From positions 4,819,001 through 4,883,000 of the forward strand of contig NZ_CP042582.1 of assembly GCF_008728835.1 (NCBI RefSeq): DNA of 64,000 nucleotides, read 5' to 3'. Made by a program: the position numbers and the translations under genes. Positions 46,362 to 55,516 of this stretch are shown here, in pieces (position 1 is the stretch's first letter; each line of letters begins with the position of its first letter). The notes under the pieces were generated by a model, which ran no database searches, was not told the origin of the DNA, and saw only the letters and a list, made by a program, of their open reading frames with translations. Source of the DNA: Hypericibacter adhaerens (GTDB taxonomy: Bacteria; Pseudomonadota; Alphaproteobacteria; Dongiales; Dongiaceae).

Positions 46362-46569
46362 GGAAACCTTGATGCGAGGCCGTTCCGCTGCTCCGAGGAG
46401 GCGAGAATCCGACCGATGATCGAGCCTTATTCTCTCCCCTGTGGCCCGATGAAACGCCGCCGTGAGCGGCCCGAATCGTCGCGCTGACGACGGTCCCCAC
46501 ACCCTGTCAGCAACGGCGGGAATTTGCTACTGGTTCCGCAAGCCCACCGCCGGCCGAAGGACCGACTTC

Positions 46570-47358
46570 ATGCTGACCGACCGCGACATCGACCAGGCCT
46601 CGGCCCTGCTGCTGGACCACTGGCAGAAGGGCCGCCGCCTGGCCGCCCTGCCCGACGCCCTCCGGCCGAGGAGCCGCGCCGAAGGTTATGCGATCCAGGC
46701 CCGCCTGGAGCGCCACACCGCCAGGCCGCTCTTCGGCTGGAAGATCGCGGCCACCAGCAAGGCGGGGCAGGCCCATATCGGCGTGGACGGCCCGATGGCC
46801 GGGCGCCTGCTGGCCGAGCGCGTCCTGGCCGATGGCGGCGCCACGCCCTTGGGCAGCAACCATATGCGCGTGGCCGAGGTCGAGTTCGCCTTCCGCATGG
46901 GCCGCGACCTGCCGCCGCGCGAGATCGCCTATTCGACCGAGGAGGTGCTGGCCGCGGTCGACACGCTCCATCCCGCGATCGAGATCCCGGATTCCCGCTA
47001 TGACGATTTCGTCACGGCCGGCGCGCCGCAGCTCATCGCCGATGATGCCTGCGCCCACCTGGTCGTGGCGGGCGCCGCCGCCAAGGCGGACTGGCGCCGG
47101 ATCGACCTCGCCGCGCACAAGGGCCGGGGCCGCAACGAAGGCAGGTTCGAGCGCGAGGGCATCGGCGCCAATGTGCTGGGCGACCCGCGCATCGCGCTCG
47201 CCTGGCTCGCCAACGAGCTGCGCGCGCTGGGCATCACGCTCGGCCAGGGCCAGACCGTCATCACCGGCACCTGCGTGAAGCCGATCGAGGTCGAGCCCGG
47301 CGACCATGTCGTGGCCGATCTGGGCGTGCTCGGCGGCCTCTCGATCCGTTTCACCTGA
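46570..47358 (+). CDS. 2-Keto-4-pentenoate hydratase family protein
   Basis: A 262-aa member of the MhpD/fumarylacetoacetase-like hydratase and decarboxylase group, metal-dependent. Features are GWKIAATSKAGQAHIGVDGP, the acidic metal site VEVEFAFRMGRDLP near residue 100, HPAIEIPDSRYDD, and GTCVKPIEVEPGDHV near the end. Usual roles are in meta-cleavage of catechols, but no ring-cleavage genes are near. The ATG at 46570 is preferred to 46462, which lies in a divergent-promoter region. Confidence 0.87.
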   Translation: MLTDRDIDQASALLLDHWQKGRRLAALPDALRPRSRAEGYAIQARLERHTARPLFGWKIAATSKAGQAHIGVDGPMAGRLLAERVLADGGATPLGSNHMRVAEVEFAFRMGRDLPPREIAYSTEEVLAAVDTLHPAIEIPDSRYDDFVTAGAPQLIADDACAHLVVAGAAAKADWRRIDLAAHKGRGRNEGRFEREGIGANVLGDPRIALAWLANELRALGITLGQGQTVITGTCVKPIEVEPGDHVVADLGVLGGLSIRFT

Positions 47359-47375
47359 CGCGCGCGGACCGTCCT

Positions 47376-47837
47376 TTGCTGGAAATCTTCGTCGATGCCG
47401 ATGCCTGCCCGGTGAAGGAAGAGGTGATCCGCGTCGCGGACCGCCACCGCCTCGCCGTCCACATGGTCGGCAACAGCTGGATGCGGCTCGACGGCGCCAC
47501 CTCGGTCAACCGCGTGGTGGTGCCGGAAGGCTTCGATGCCGCGGACAATTGGATCGCCGAGCATGTCGGCGCCGGCGACATCGCCATCACCGCCGATATC
47601 CGCCTCGCCGCCCGCTGCCTCGCGCGGGGTGCGCGCGTGCTCGGGCCCACGGGCAAGCCCTTCACCGAGGCCGGCATCGGCATGGCGCTCGCGATGCGCG
47701 ACCTCAACGAATATCTGCGCGATGCGGGCGAGATTCGCGGCGGCGGCCCGGCCTTCTCGCGCCAGGACCGCTCGCGCTTCCTCGAAGCGCTGGAGCAGAC
47801 GATCCAGTCGCTGAAGCGCGAGCGCCCCTCTTCCTGA
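47376..47837 (+). CDS. YaiI/YqxD family protein (DUF188)
   Basis: A 153-aa protein of the conserved DUF188 family, PIN-like in fold and of unknown function. The signature IFVDADACPVKEEVIRVADRH opens the protein, and GDIAITADIRLAARCLARGA gives the second acidic site. It starts with TTG 17 bases after the hydratase stop, so the two are probably co-transcribed. Confidence 0.92.
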   Translation: MLEIFVDADACPVKEEVIRVADRHRLAVHMVGNSWMRLDGATSVNRVVVPEGFDAADNWIAEHVGAGDIAITADIRLAARCLARGARVLGPTGKPFTEAGIGMALAMRDLNEYLRDAGEIRGGGPAFSRQDRSRFLEALEQTIQSLKRERPSS

Positions 47838-47842
47838 ACGAG

Positions 47843-48205
47843 CTATTTCAGGCACACCGCCTCGATATTGTTGCCGTCGGGATCGAGCAGGAAGGCCGCG
47901 TAATAGGTCGGGCTGTAGTCGGCGCGCAGGCCCGGCTTGCCCTGGTCGCGCCCGCCGGCCTTGAGGCCCTCCTTGTGGAAGCGGTCGACCGCGCCGCGAT
48001 CGGCAGCGGAGAACGCGACATGCGTGGCGGCGACCGCCTTGCCGTCGGCCGGATAGAGCCACAGGGCCGGCGCGCCGGGCGGACCGAAGCCGGCGCTCGA
48101 GGCGTCCTGCGAGCAGAGCCCGTGGCCCAGCGGTGCCAGCGCCGCCTTGTAGAAGCGTACGCTCGCCGCGATGTCCTTCACCTTCAATCCGACATGGTCG
48201 TACAT
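47843..48205 (-). CDS. VOC (glyoxalase/bleomycin-resistance) family protein
   Basis: A 120-aa vicinal-oxygen-chelate protein. It begins MYDHVGLKVKDIAASVRFYKAALAPLGH and ends with FLLDPDGNNIEAVCLK, the usual metal-site Glu. The ATG at 48205 sits behind GGAGGACATC; the ATG at 48217 is part of that ribosome site and is rejected. It is the third gene of a minus-strand group ogt, AraC, VOC. Confidence 0.9.
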   Translation of the reverse strand: MYDHVGLKVKDIAASVRFYKAALAPLGHGLCSQDASSAGFGPPGAPALWLYPADGKAVAATHVAFSAADRGAVDRFHKEGLKAGGRDQGKPGLRADYSPTYYAAFLLDPDGNNIEAVCLK

Positions 48206-48227
48206 GATGTCCTCCATCGTTGGAGGA

Positions 48228-49079
48228 TCATGCTAGGAGCGCGGCACCGATCCGTTCTTGGAAGAACTTGCGATCGCCCCGCGCCGTCCTGCGGAAGCGC
48301 CGCGGCGAAACGCCGGCCGCGCGATGAAAGCTGCGCACGAAATTGGAGAGATCGGCGAAGCCCACCTCGTAGGCGATCGCCGTGATCGGGCTGTCATCCT
48401 CGGCGAGACGCCGGGCGGCCCGGCGCAGCCGCGCGCGGATCAGATATTGATGCGGCGTCACGCCGAGCGCGCGGCGAAACAGGCGCAGGAAGTGGAACGG
48501 GCTGAGGCCCGCGGCATGCGCCGCCTTGTCGAGATCGATCGGCTCCGGCGCGTTCTCGTCGATCCAGAGCGCCGCCTCGACGGCGCGGCGACGATCGCGC
48601 GCCGTCACCGCCGCGGCCGGCCCCGTTTTCCCGGAGACGATTTTCGCCACGCGCCCGGCGAGCGCCATGCCGGCTTCGGCGATGTCGACATCGCTGCGAC
48701 CCTCGGCGGCGGCCTGCGCCAGTTCGCCCAACACCATCAGCTCGGGCAGCGGCGGCAAGGCGCCGGCCTGCCATATCTCGGTCCCGCCCGGCGCCAGCGC
48801 CTCGACCAGGGACGGCACCAGATCGAACGCCAGGCATTCGTCGCCGCAGACATGATCGTGGCTGCAGACATATTCGACACCGGGCCGCCCGATCAGGATG
48901 GAGCCCGTCACCAGCTCATGGGCGCGACCTTGCGCGCGATAGCCAAAGCTGCCCTCGCGCAGATAGGCCATGGTGTAACCGGTGTGGCATTCGGCGAAGG
49001 GCCGGTCGCCCAGCCGGGCGCTGCAGCGATAGTCGCTCGCCGTGATCGAGGCGCTCTGCCGCAAGATGCGCATCGGCAT
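48228..49079 (-). CDS. AraC-family transcriptional regulator
   Basis: A 283-aa regulator. The C-terminal double helix-turn-helix includes [34 protein letters not shown] and [32 protein letters not shown]. The N-terminal 150 residues have a cupin-like character and a Cys/His group ([11 protein letters not shown]) that could bind metal. It lies 11 bases after ogt on the same strand, behind GGAGCGGCTGGC. The ligand is unknown. Confidence 0.92.
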   Translation of the reverse strand: MPMRILRQSASITASDYRCSARLGDRPFAECHTGYTMAYLREGSFGYRAQGRAHELVTGSILIGRPGVEYVCSHDHVCGDECLAFDLVPSLVEALAPGGTEIWQAGALPPLPELMVLGELAQAAAEGRSDVDIAEAGMALAGRVAKIVSGKTGPAAAVTARDRRRAVEAALWIDENAPEPIDLDKAAHAAGLSPFHFLRLFRRALGVTPHQYLIRARLRRAARRLAEDDSPITAIAYEVGFADLSNFVRSFHRAAGVSPRRFRRTARGDRKFFQERIGAALLA

Positions 49080-49090
49080 GCCAGCCGCTC

Positions 49091-49681
49091 CTAATGGCGG
49101 CGCGCCGGCGCGCGGGCCGGCTTCGCCATCGCCGGCAGGCTCTCGAACAGCGTCGGGGTGCTGCCGATCTGGGCGCCCTCGATGCCGAGCATGCGCAGCT
49201 TGGTCTCGATGCCGCCATTGGCGGAGAAGCCGGTGAGCTTGCCGTTGGCGCCCATCACCCGATGGCAGGGCACGATGATGGCGAAGGGGTTCTGACCCAG
49301 CGCCTGCCCGACATCGCGCGCCAGCGCGCGATCGCCGAGCTCGATCGCGATCTCGCCATAGGTCCGCGTCCGGCCCGGCGGAATGCGGCGCGCGATCTCA
49401 TAGACCCGGCGGTTGAACGCGGGCACCGGCGTCATGTCGAGCGCAACGAAGGAGAGATCGCTCGGCTTGCCTTCGAGCAGCGCCACGATCGCGGCGATGG
49501 CTTGCTCGATGGCCGGGGGCGGGGATGCCTGCTCGAGGCCGGGATGACGGCGGCGCAGCCTGGCGCGCGTGGCCGCGTCGCTGGGCTCGGGCAGCTGCAG
49601 CGCCACCACGCCCTGTCGGTTCCAGCCGAGGGCGCAGCGTCCGATCGCCGTGTCGAAAAGCGTGTAGCCTTGATCGGTCAT
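49091..49681 (-). CDS. ogt: Methylated-DNA-protein cysteine methyltransferase
   Basis: A 196-aa O6-alkylguanine repair protein that transfers the alkyl group to its own cysteine. The acceptor site is [23 protein letters not shown], and YGEIA with the following basic helix is the DNA-binding part. It lacks the Ada N-terminal domain. The AraC-type gene directly downstream is reminiscent of Ada-like organisation in which the repair and regulator parts are separate, but that regulator has no Ada Cys4 domain. Confidence 0.95.
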   Translation of the reverse strand: MTDQGYTLFDTAIGRCALGWNRQGVVALQLPEPSDAATRARLRRRHPGLEQASPPPAIEQAIAAIVALLEGKPSDLSFVALDMTPVPAFNRRVYEIARRIPPGRTRTYGEIAIELGDRALARDVGQALGQNPFAIIVPCHRVMGANGKLTGFSANGGIETKLRMLGIEGAQIGSTPTLFESLPAMAKPARAPARRH

Positions 49682-49732
49682 GGTGTCGCGCCAGCATATC
49701 GCCGCCGGCGCTCGCGGACTTGCCGAATCTTG

Positions 49733-50227
49733 CTATTCGGCGGCGGGCAAACGCAGGGCGAGCAGGAAGGCCGCCATCGCCGCGAGACCTGTCACCGCAC
49801 GGACATGGTTCCACAGCGTCCATTCGCGTAAGTAGCGCAGCCAGAGCGAGGCGCCCTCGGCGCTGCCAGGATCGGCCGCCGCCAGCGCGTCGTTGCGCGG
49901 CACGTTGAAGACCATCGTGACGACCACGGTGCCGATCAGGTAGAGCAGCCCGCCCGCCAGCAGCCAGAGGCTGCGCGGCTCTTCCCAGCCCGAGACCGCC
50001 GCGGCCAGCAAAGCCAGACAGAGGAGCCCGGTCCCGAACATGGTGCCCAGGAACAGCGGGGTGATCACCACGATGTTGATCGACTGCATCGCCGCGATCC
50101 CCTGCGCCGCCGGCAGCCGCGCCAGGGCACCCATGACGAAGCTCGAAAAAGCGAAGAAAACCCCGGCCACCAGCCCGGTGCCCAGGGTCGAGAGGAAGAT
50201 CAGGCCTGTGATCAGCCGGTCGCTCAT
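49733..50227 (-). CDS. DUF1772 family membrane protein
   Basis: A 164-aa four-helix membrane protein of the DUF1772 (anthrone oxygenase-like) family. The mid-chain VVVTMVFNVPRNDALA is the family hallmark, and the C-terminal W.LWNHVRAVTGLAA also fits. The ATG at 50227 has CAGGAGAACCCC upstream. It is divergent from a TetR gene, with an inverted repeat in the interval. Confidence 0.88.
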   Translation of the reverse strand: MSDRLITGLIFLSTLGTGLVAGVFFAFSSFVMGALARLPAAQGIAAMQSINIVVITPLFLGTMFGTGLLCLALLAAAVSGWEEPRSLWLLAGGLLYLIGTVVVTMVFNVPRNDALAAADPGSAEGASLWLRYLREWTLWNHVRAVTGLAAMAAFLLALRLPAAE

Positions 50228-50239
50228 GGGGTTCTCCTG

Positions 50240-50260
50240 AATATGAGGAATATTCATATT
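50240..50260. promoter_or_regulatory. Inverted repeat, possible TetR operator of the DUF1772 gene
   Basis: AATATGA, seven bases, TCATATT form a perfect 7-bp inverted repeat 13 bases before the DUF1772 start. A further CATATTTT copy of one arm lies near 50278. The TetR gene on the other side of the gap is the obvious candidate regulator. Confidence 0.5.
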
Positions 50261-50345
50261 TACAAAAGTGATAAAGGCTCATATTTTGGGAGTCAACGAA
50301 TTTGCCAAATGGCGCCCTTTCCTCGTCACCTGCCGCTTACCCCCT

Positions 50346-50433
50346 CGTCACCCCCGCGAAAGCGGGGCCCCATCCCGACACTCGACGCGCCGGCTCAAGA
50401 TGGATCCCCGCTTTCGCGGGGATGACGAAGGAG
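50346..50433. repeat. Palindromic repeat, 'GTCATCCCCGC' family, full copy 2
   Basis: Two facing hairpins (cgtcacccccgcgaaagcggggccccat ... aagatggatccccgctttcgcggggatgacgaagga) form an 88-base imperfect palindrome, closely similar in size and layout to 16461-16546. It lies in the DUF1772-TetR interval. Confidence 0.85.
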
Positions 50434-50479
50434 GACCGGAGGTCGTGAGAAGAGGCGCGGCGCGTTTCATGGAGAGAGC

Positions 50480-51127
50480 GTGTCCTCCGTCCCTGCCCTT
50501 CTTCTCGATCCCGTTCCGCCCGCCCCCTCTCCCCTGCGCCGCGCGCCCAGCCAGCGGCGGGCGCGCGAGCGGGTCGAGCGGATCCTGGCGACGGCCACTG
50601 ACATCATCGCCGCCGAGGGCAGCGAGGCGATGCGCATGGCCGAGCTGGCCAGGAAGGCCGGCGTCTCGATCGGCTCGCTCTACCAGTATTTCCCGGACAA
50701 GGCGGCGATCCTCCGCCTGCTGGCCGAGCGCTACAACGCGCAAGGTCGCGCCTGCATCGCGGCGGCGCTGGCGGCCGTGCGGACGCGCGACGATCTCGTC
50801 CGCGCTTTCGGCGAGCTGGTCGACACCTACTATGGCCTGTTCCTGAAGGAACCCGTGATGCGCGACATCGGCTCGGGCGTCCAGGCCGACAAGGGCCTGC
50901 GCGAGATCGACCTCGCCGACAGTCGCGCCAACGGCGCGGTGCTGGCGGCGACCCTGGCGCGGCTCGAGCCCGCGGCGGACCGGGCGGCGCTCGAAGCCAG
51001 GGCCTTTCTCATCATGCAGCTCGGCGAGGCGACCATGCGGCTCGCCATCTCGGTCGATCGCCCCGAGGGCGACCGGCTGGTCGCGAGCTACAAGCGCATG
51101 GTGCTGCGCGAGCTGGCCGCCGGCTAG
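50480..51127 (+). CDS. TetR-family transcriptional regulator
   Basis: A 215-aa repressor. The helix-turn-helix is RILATATDIIAAEGSEAMRMAELARKAGVSIGSLYQYFPDK (about residues 34-74), and the C-terminal ligand domain is helical. The GTG at 50480 is the most upstream reasonable start; a weak GAGAG lies before it. The divergent DUF1772 gene with its inverted repeat is its probable target. Confidence 0.9.
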   Translation: MSSVPALLLDPVPPAPSPLRRAPSQRRARERVERILATATDIIAAEGSEAMRMAELARKAGVSIGSLYQYFPDKAAILRLLAERYNAQGRACIAAALAAVRTRDDLVRAFGELVDTYYGLFLKEPVMRDIGSGVQADKGLREIDLADSRANGAVLAATLARLEPAADRAALEARAFLIMQLGEATMRLAISVDRPEGDRLVASYKRMVLRELAAG

Positions 51128-51142
51128 CGCCCGGGCGCCGGG

Positions 51143-52315
51143 CTAGACGGCATCCGCCTCGAAACGCGCCGGCGCCTTCGGGCCGGCGAGGCAGGGCGCC
51201 ACGAAGAGCCGCCGCGTCCAGGCGCCCTCGAGCGTCCGGGTCGCGACGATGATCCAGAAGATCGCGAGGCAGACGACGAGGCCGCCGCCGATCGCCGCGA
51301 ACAGCTCGAGCCGCGTCGCCCGCGCCAGGGCGAGCGTCGCCAGGGCATAGACGGCCAGCGGGAAGGTGAAGCCCCACCAGCCGAGATTGAAGGGCAGCCC
51401 CTCGCGCAGATAGCGGATCGTCTTCAGCACCGCCAGGGCCAGCCACCAGGCGCCATAGCCCCACAGCAGGATGCCGCCGATGACGCCGAGCCCGAGCGCC
51501 ACCTCGCCGATGCCGGCCAGGCCGTTCGCCGCGAAGATGGCGGGCGCATCGCTGCCCAGCAGCAGCAGGCCCAGGGCGCCGGTGCCGATCGGCCCCAGCG
51601 CCAGCCAGGCGGAGACGCCCAGATCGCGTTCCGGCAGCTTGTGCAGGACCAGCCGCAGCACCAGGAGCACGAGGATGCTCATGGCGAGCGGCACCGAGCA
51701 GGCCCAGAGCCCATAGCCCAGCACGAGAACGAGGAAGGCGTCCGGGGCCGCCAGATGCGGCGCCAGCAGCCCGGCGCTCGCGGCCGCGACCTCGCAGGCC
51801 ACGATCGGCAGGAGCCAGACGGCCGTCAGCTTCTCGATGCTGTGCTCCTGGCGCGTGAACATGAAATAGGGAATGGCGATTCCGCAGAGGAGCGACAGCG
51901 CGGCGTCGATCCACCACAGCCCATGGGCGATGACGATCGCCGCATCGCCGATCAGGGCGGGTCCGAAGGCGAGGAAGCCGTTGACGATGGTGGCCAGCCC
52001 CATCGGGATCGCGCCGAAGAACATCGACATGACCGGGTGCTGGAAGATGCGCCGCGCCTCGTCGAAGAAGATCGCCCAGCGCGCCGCATAGAGCAGGCTG
52101 AACAGCGAGAAGAGCAGGATGTTGGCGAGCCAGAGGCCGACCGCCAGCGGATGCAGGCCCGGGAGGGCGAGCGGGGACTGGTTGAGCGTCAGCGCCAGCG
52201 CACCCGTGCCCATGGTCGCGGTGAACCAGTTCGGCGTGAACTGGCGGACGATCGCCAGCCCCGGCGCCATTTCGCCATCGGCGACCGGTTGCAGGGCTCT
52301 GCGGGCATGGGTCAT
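51143..52315 (-). CDS. TDT-family transporter (TehA/SLAC1-like)
   Basis: A 390-aa ten-helix protein of the tellurite-resistance/dicarboxylate transporter family, which includes TehA and fungal sulfite exporters. FTPNWFTATMGTGALAL opens the first helix and NLGWWGFTFPLAVYALATL gives the typical late motif. The ATG at 52315 is preferred because codons further upstream overlap the divergent LysR gene. Pairing with a LysR regulator points to an exported anion, possibly sulfite; this is inference. Confidence 0.88.
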   Translation of the reverse strand: MTHARRALQPVADGEMAPGLAIVRQFTPNWFTATMGTGALALTLNQSPLALPGLHPLAVGLWLANILLFSLFSLLYAARWAIFFDEARRIFQHPVMSMFFGAIPMGLATIVNGFLAFGPALIGDAAIVIAHGLWWIDAALSLLCGIAIPYFMFTRQEHSIEKLTAVWLLPIVACEVAAASAGLLAPHLAAPDAFLVLVLGYGLWACSVPLAMSILVLLVLRLVLHKLPERDLGVSAWLALGPIGTGALGLLLLGSDAPAIFAANGLAGIGEVALGLGVIGGILLWGYGAWWLALAVLKTIRYLREGLPFNLGWWGFTFPLAVYALATLALARATRLELFAAIGGGLVVCLAIFWIIVATRTLEGAWTRRLFVAPCLAGPKAPARFEADAV

Positions 52316-52379
52316 GGGAAGCGGTTTCGTGCGGGTGATGGCCTCGACGCACGAGAAGCTACGCACTCCCAATCGATCT

Positions 52380-52394
52380 TTCCAATAGATGGAA
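52380..52394. promoter_or_regulatory. Possible LysR operator between tehA-like and lysR genes
   Basis: TTCCA, five bases, TGGAA form an inverted repeat in the 123-base divergent interval, followed by an AT-rich stretch (CTATGATTATGATCTCAATATAAG). LysR regulators usually bind such T-N11-A type repeats in divergent promoters. Confidence 0.45.
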
Positions 52395-52438
52395 TCTATG
52401 ATTATGATCTCAATATAAGATCGAACGGGATACGGCCG

Positions 52439-53365
52439 ATGACCCTGGAGCAGCTCCGCATCTTCGTGGCGGTCGCCGAACGGCAGCATGTCACCCAGGC
52501 GGCGCGGGCGCTCAATCTGGCGCAGTCGGCGGCGAGCCACGCCGTCGCGGTGCTGGAGGCGCAGTACGGGACGAGGCTGTTCGATCGCGTCGGCCGCCGC
52601 ATCGAGCTCACGGAGGCAGGCCGCACTCTCCTGGCGGAGGCGCGGACGATCCTGGCGCAGGTGGAGCATGCGGAGCGGACCCTGAGCGAGTTCGACAAGC
52701 TCGAACGCGGCACGCTTGCGGTCCAGGCGAGCCAGACCATCGCGAGCTACTGGTTGCCGCGCCACCTGGTCGCGTTCCAGCGCCGCCATCCGCGCATCGA
52801 GATCCGGCTCACGATCGGCAACACCGCACAGGTGGCCGAGGCGATCGAGACCGGCATGGCGGAGCTGGGCTTCGTCGAGGGCGCGGTGGAAAGCGCCGCT
52901 CTGGTCAGCAAGCCCGTCGCGCGGGACCAGCTCGTCCTCGTCGTCGGTCCCGAGCATCCCTGGGCGGACGCGACGAAGCTCGCGCCGAAGGATCTCGCCG
53001 GCGGCGAATGGGTGCTGCGCGAGCCGGGATCGGGCACGCGCTCCGTCTTCGAGCAGGCGCTATCGCGCCTCGGCGTCGGCGCCCGGGATCTGCGGATCGC
53101 GATGGAGCTGCCCTCGAACGAGGCGGTGCGGGCCGCGGTCGAGGCAGGCCTCGGCGCCACCGCCATTTCCGCCTCGGTGGCCGCGCCCGGCATCGAGGCC
53201 GGCCTGCTGCGCCAATTGCCGGTGAAGCTGCCCGAGCGCGAGTTCCACCTGCTCGCCCACAGAAACCGCCCTCGCAGCCGCCTTGCCGACGCGCTGCTGG
53301 CCACGCTGGCCGAAGCCGGCCCCTCCCGTCCCAGGCCCCCGGGCCGAAAGCCACGCGCGAGATGA
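52439..53365 (+). CDS. LysR-family transcriptional regulator (CysL/YwfK-like)
   Basis: A 308-aa regulator. The N-terminal winged helix-turn-helix contains LRIFVAVAERQHVTQAARALNLAQSAASHAVAVLEAQYGTRLFDR. The effector domain begins near residue 90 (GTLAVQASQTIASYWLP). The pattern, and the divergent TDT transporter, resemble the CysL/YeiE-type group linked to sulfite or sulfur anions. The ATG at 52439 follows GGGATACGGCC. Confidence 0.9.
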   Translation: MTLEQLRIFVAVAERQHVTQAARALNLAQSAASHAVAVLEAQYGTRLFDRVGRRIELTEAGRTLLAEARTILAQVEHAERTLSEFDKLERGTLAVQASQTIASYWLPRHLVAFQRRHPRIEIRLTIGNTAQVAEAIETGMAELGFVEGAVESAALVSKPVARDQLVLVVGPEHPWADATKLAPKDLAGGEWVLREPGSGTRSVFEQALSRLGVGARDLRIAMELPSNEAVRAAVEAGLGATAISASVAAPGIEAGLLRQLPVKLPEREFHLLAHRNRPRSRLADALLATLAEAGPSRPRPPGRKPRAR

Positions 53366-53493
53366 GATCGCAAATCCGCGCGATGACAAGGGTTTAATGC
53401 AAAGCTGAAACCGATTCATCACAGTTATCGATTGGATTCCATCCGCCAAACATCCTAGATGATGGCCGATCCCATCATCGAAGGAGACCTCGG

Positions 53494-54471
53494 ATGCCGC
53501 ATTCCGCCAAGCGCGTCACCGTCACGGGCGCCGCCGGCCAGATCTGCTACTCGCTCCTGTTCCGCCTCGCCAAGGGCGACGTGTTCGGGCCCGATCAGCC
53601 GGTCATCCTGCAGCTGCTCGAAATACCGCAGGCCCTCCCGGCCGTCCGCGGCGTGGTGATGGAGCTCGAGGATTGCGCCTTTCCGCTCCTGGCCGGGGTG
53701 GTGGTCACCGACGATCCGGCCGTGGCATTCCGTGATACCGACGCGGCCTTCCTGATCGGTGCCCGGCCGCGCAGCAAGGGCATGGAACGGCGCGACCTGC
53801 TGCTCGCCAATGCCGAGATCTTCAAGGTGCAAGGCCAGGCTCTCGACAAGGCGGCGCGGCGCGAGGCGCGCGTGATCGTGGTCGGCAACCCCGCCAACAC
53901 CAACGCCGCCATCCTCGCCGCGAATGCGCCCGGATTCCCGACCGAGAACATCACCGCGATGCTGCGGCTCGATCATAACCGCGCCCTGTCGCAGTTCGCG
54001 GCGAAGGCGGGCGTTCCCGTCGGCTCGCTCGACCGCGTCGCCGTCTGGGGCAATCATTCGCCCACCATGTTCCCGGACTGGCGCTTCGCCACCGCGAACG
54101 GCAAGAGCCTGCCGGATCTCATCGGCGATGGGGACTGGTACAAGAGCAAGCTCATCCCGACGGTCGCCCAGCGCGGCACGGCCGTCATCGAGGCGCGCGG
54201 CGCCTCCTCCGCCGCCTCGGCGGCCAATGCCGCGATCGATCACATGCGGGACTGGTTCCAGGGCACGAACGGCCGCTGGGTCTCGATGGGCGTTCCCTCC
54301 GACGGCAGCTACGGGATTCCCAAGGGGCTCATCTGCGGCGTGCCCGTGACCTGCACCCCCGGCCAGTACCATCGGGTGACCGGCCTGCCCATCGACGAGT
54401 TCGCGCGCTCGATGCTCGACCGGACGATCGGCGAGCTCAAGGAAGAGCTGGCGGCGATCGCGAAATCCTGA
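53494..54471 (+). CDS. mdh: Malate dehydrogenase, type 2 (cytosolic/animal-like group)
   Basis: A 325-aa NAD-dependent enzyme, malate to oxaloacetate. The NAD loop is [20 protein letters not shown]; the substrate loop is [22 protein letters not shown] follows, and the catalytic His is in [11 protein letters not shown]. Alphaproteobacterial TCA cycles usually use the lactate-dehydrogenase-like type (in an operon with sucCD), so this may be an additional or replacing copy. AAGGAGACCTCGG precedes the ATG. Confidence 0.94.
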   Translation: MPHSAKRVTVTGAAGQICYSLLFRLAKGDVFGPDQPVILQLLEIPQALPAVRGVVMELEDCAFPLLAGVVVTDDPAVAFRDTDAAFLIGARPRSKGMERRDLLLANAEIFKVQGQALDKAARREARVIVVGNPANTNAAILAANAPGFPTENITAMLRLDHNRALSQFAAKAGVPVGSLDRVAVWGNHSPTMFPDWRFATANGKSLPDLIGDGDWYKSKLIPTVAQRGTAVIEARGASSAASAANAAIDHMRDWFQGTNGRWVSMGVPSDGSYGIPKGLICGVPVTCTPGQYHRVTGLPIDEFARSMLDRTIGELKEELAAIAKS

Positions 54472-54525
54472 AGCGCATTCATGCCGGTCGAGCGCCCTCG
54501 CAGCGCCCGACCGGTGATGCCAGGG

Positions 54526-55422
54526 TCAGACTCCGTCGCGGCCCTGGCCGCCCAGGGCCGCCGCCGCGCTGGCAATGAAGGCGCCGACCACCATCGACAG
54601 CGCGACCATGATCGAGAGCTGCGCGGTGCGCTTGCGGGCCTCGTCGGCGGCGGCCCGCGCCTTTTGCTGCGCATCGTTGAGCTGAGCCACGATGGCATCG
54701 ACGCGCGTCTCCGCCTCGGCCTGGTTCATGCCGGTCCGGGCGGCCACCATCTGCCCCAGATAGGTCCGGTCTTCGGCTGACAGCGTCACCGTCCCCTCCT
54801 GCTGGCTGCGGGAGAGGATGCGCAGCGTCTCCAGGCGATTGTCGACCTTGCTGACATCGACGACGGGATTGGTCGTCCGCATCAGCAGGTCGGCGAAATA
54901 TCCCTCGTCCCCGTCGCGCGACGCCATCGCCTGCGCGGCCGCGGGAGCCGCATTCGCCGCCGCTTCGGTGGCACCGCGGGCCGCGCCCGCCACGCTCCAG
55001 GCCGTCATCAGGGCGAAGAGCGAAGCCCCGGCCACCGTCGCCAGTGCCCAGGCGAGAAAACCATGGGCGGTGTCGCGGAAGAAGACCTCGTCGGTATGGA
55101 TCCGGACCCATTTCGCCCGCAGCCGGCCCGTCAGGTAGCCGCCCAGCGCGGAGGCCAGCCACTGCACCACCACGATCCAGATCACCGCGGCGACACCCGC
55201 CGTCGCTGCCGAGGCGCCGCGATTCTCCCAGGGCGAGACCATGGTCAAGCCCAGGCCGGAACCCAGGATCATGAGCACCAGGCTCGTCGCCATCGCGGCG
55301 ACCGCGCCGACGAAGATGGCGCTCCAGGCCACGGCGCTGTGGGACGTCTCCTCCCCCGCCAGGTCCGCCTCGACGGCGGGCCGCAACGCGGCCGTGCCGG
55401 CGATGTTCGTGGTCGCGACCAT
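54526..55422 (-). CDS. Conserved membrane protein of unknown function, 298 aa
   Basis: It has four hydrophobic segments: about residues 31-52 (SAIFVGAVAAMATSLVLMIL), 75-95, 120-142 and 270-290. A long helical, Glu/Ala/Arg-rich stretch between the third and fourth may form a coiled coil (AEDRTYLGQMVA...ADEARKRTAQ). I recognise the pattern as a recurrent proteobacterial membrane protein without an assigned role. A 27-codon gene lies just upstream on the same strand. Confidence 0.7.
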   Translation of the reverse strand: MVATTNIAGTAALRPAVEADLAGEETSHSAVAWSAIFVGAVAAMATSLVLMILGSGLGLTMVSPWENRGASAATAGVAAVIWIVVVQWLASALGGYLTGRLRAKWVRIHTDEVFFRDTAHGFLAWALATVAGASLFALMTAWSVAGAARGATEAAANAAPAAAQAMASRDGDEGYFADLLMRTTNPVVDVSKVDNRLETLRILSRSQQEGTVTLSAEDRTYLGQMVAARTGMNQAEAETRVDAIVAQLNDAQQKARAAADEARKRTAQLSIMVALSMVVGAFIASAAAALGGQGRDGV

Positions 55423-55432
55423 CGTCCGCCTC

Positions 55433-55516
55433 CTATCGCCAGAACAAGGCCAGAAGAATGATGACGGGGATCGGCACCCCCAGCAGGAACAGCAGCAACG
55501 AACGGCCCAGGCCCAT
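55433..55516 (-). CDS. 27-aa membrane microprotein
   Basis: It encodes MGLGRSLLLFLLGVPIPVII followed by LLALFWR, a single hydrophobic helix with a Pro pair. The ATG has GAGGAGATTCCC upstream, an excellent ribosome site. Very similar short proteins (LL..LLG.PIP.IILL) recur in proteobacterial genomes. It stops 10 bases before the start of the 298-aa membrane protein gene, so the two are probably co-transcribed. Confidence 0.7.
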   Translation of the reverse strand: MGLGRSLLLFLLGVPIPVIILLALFWR

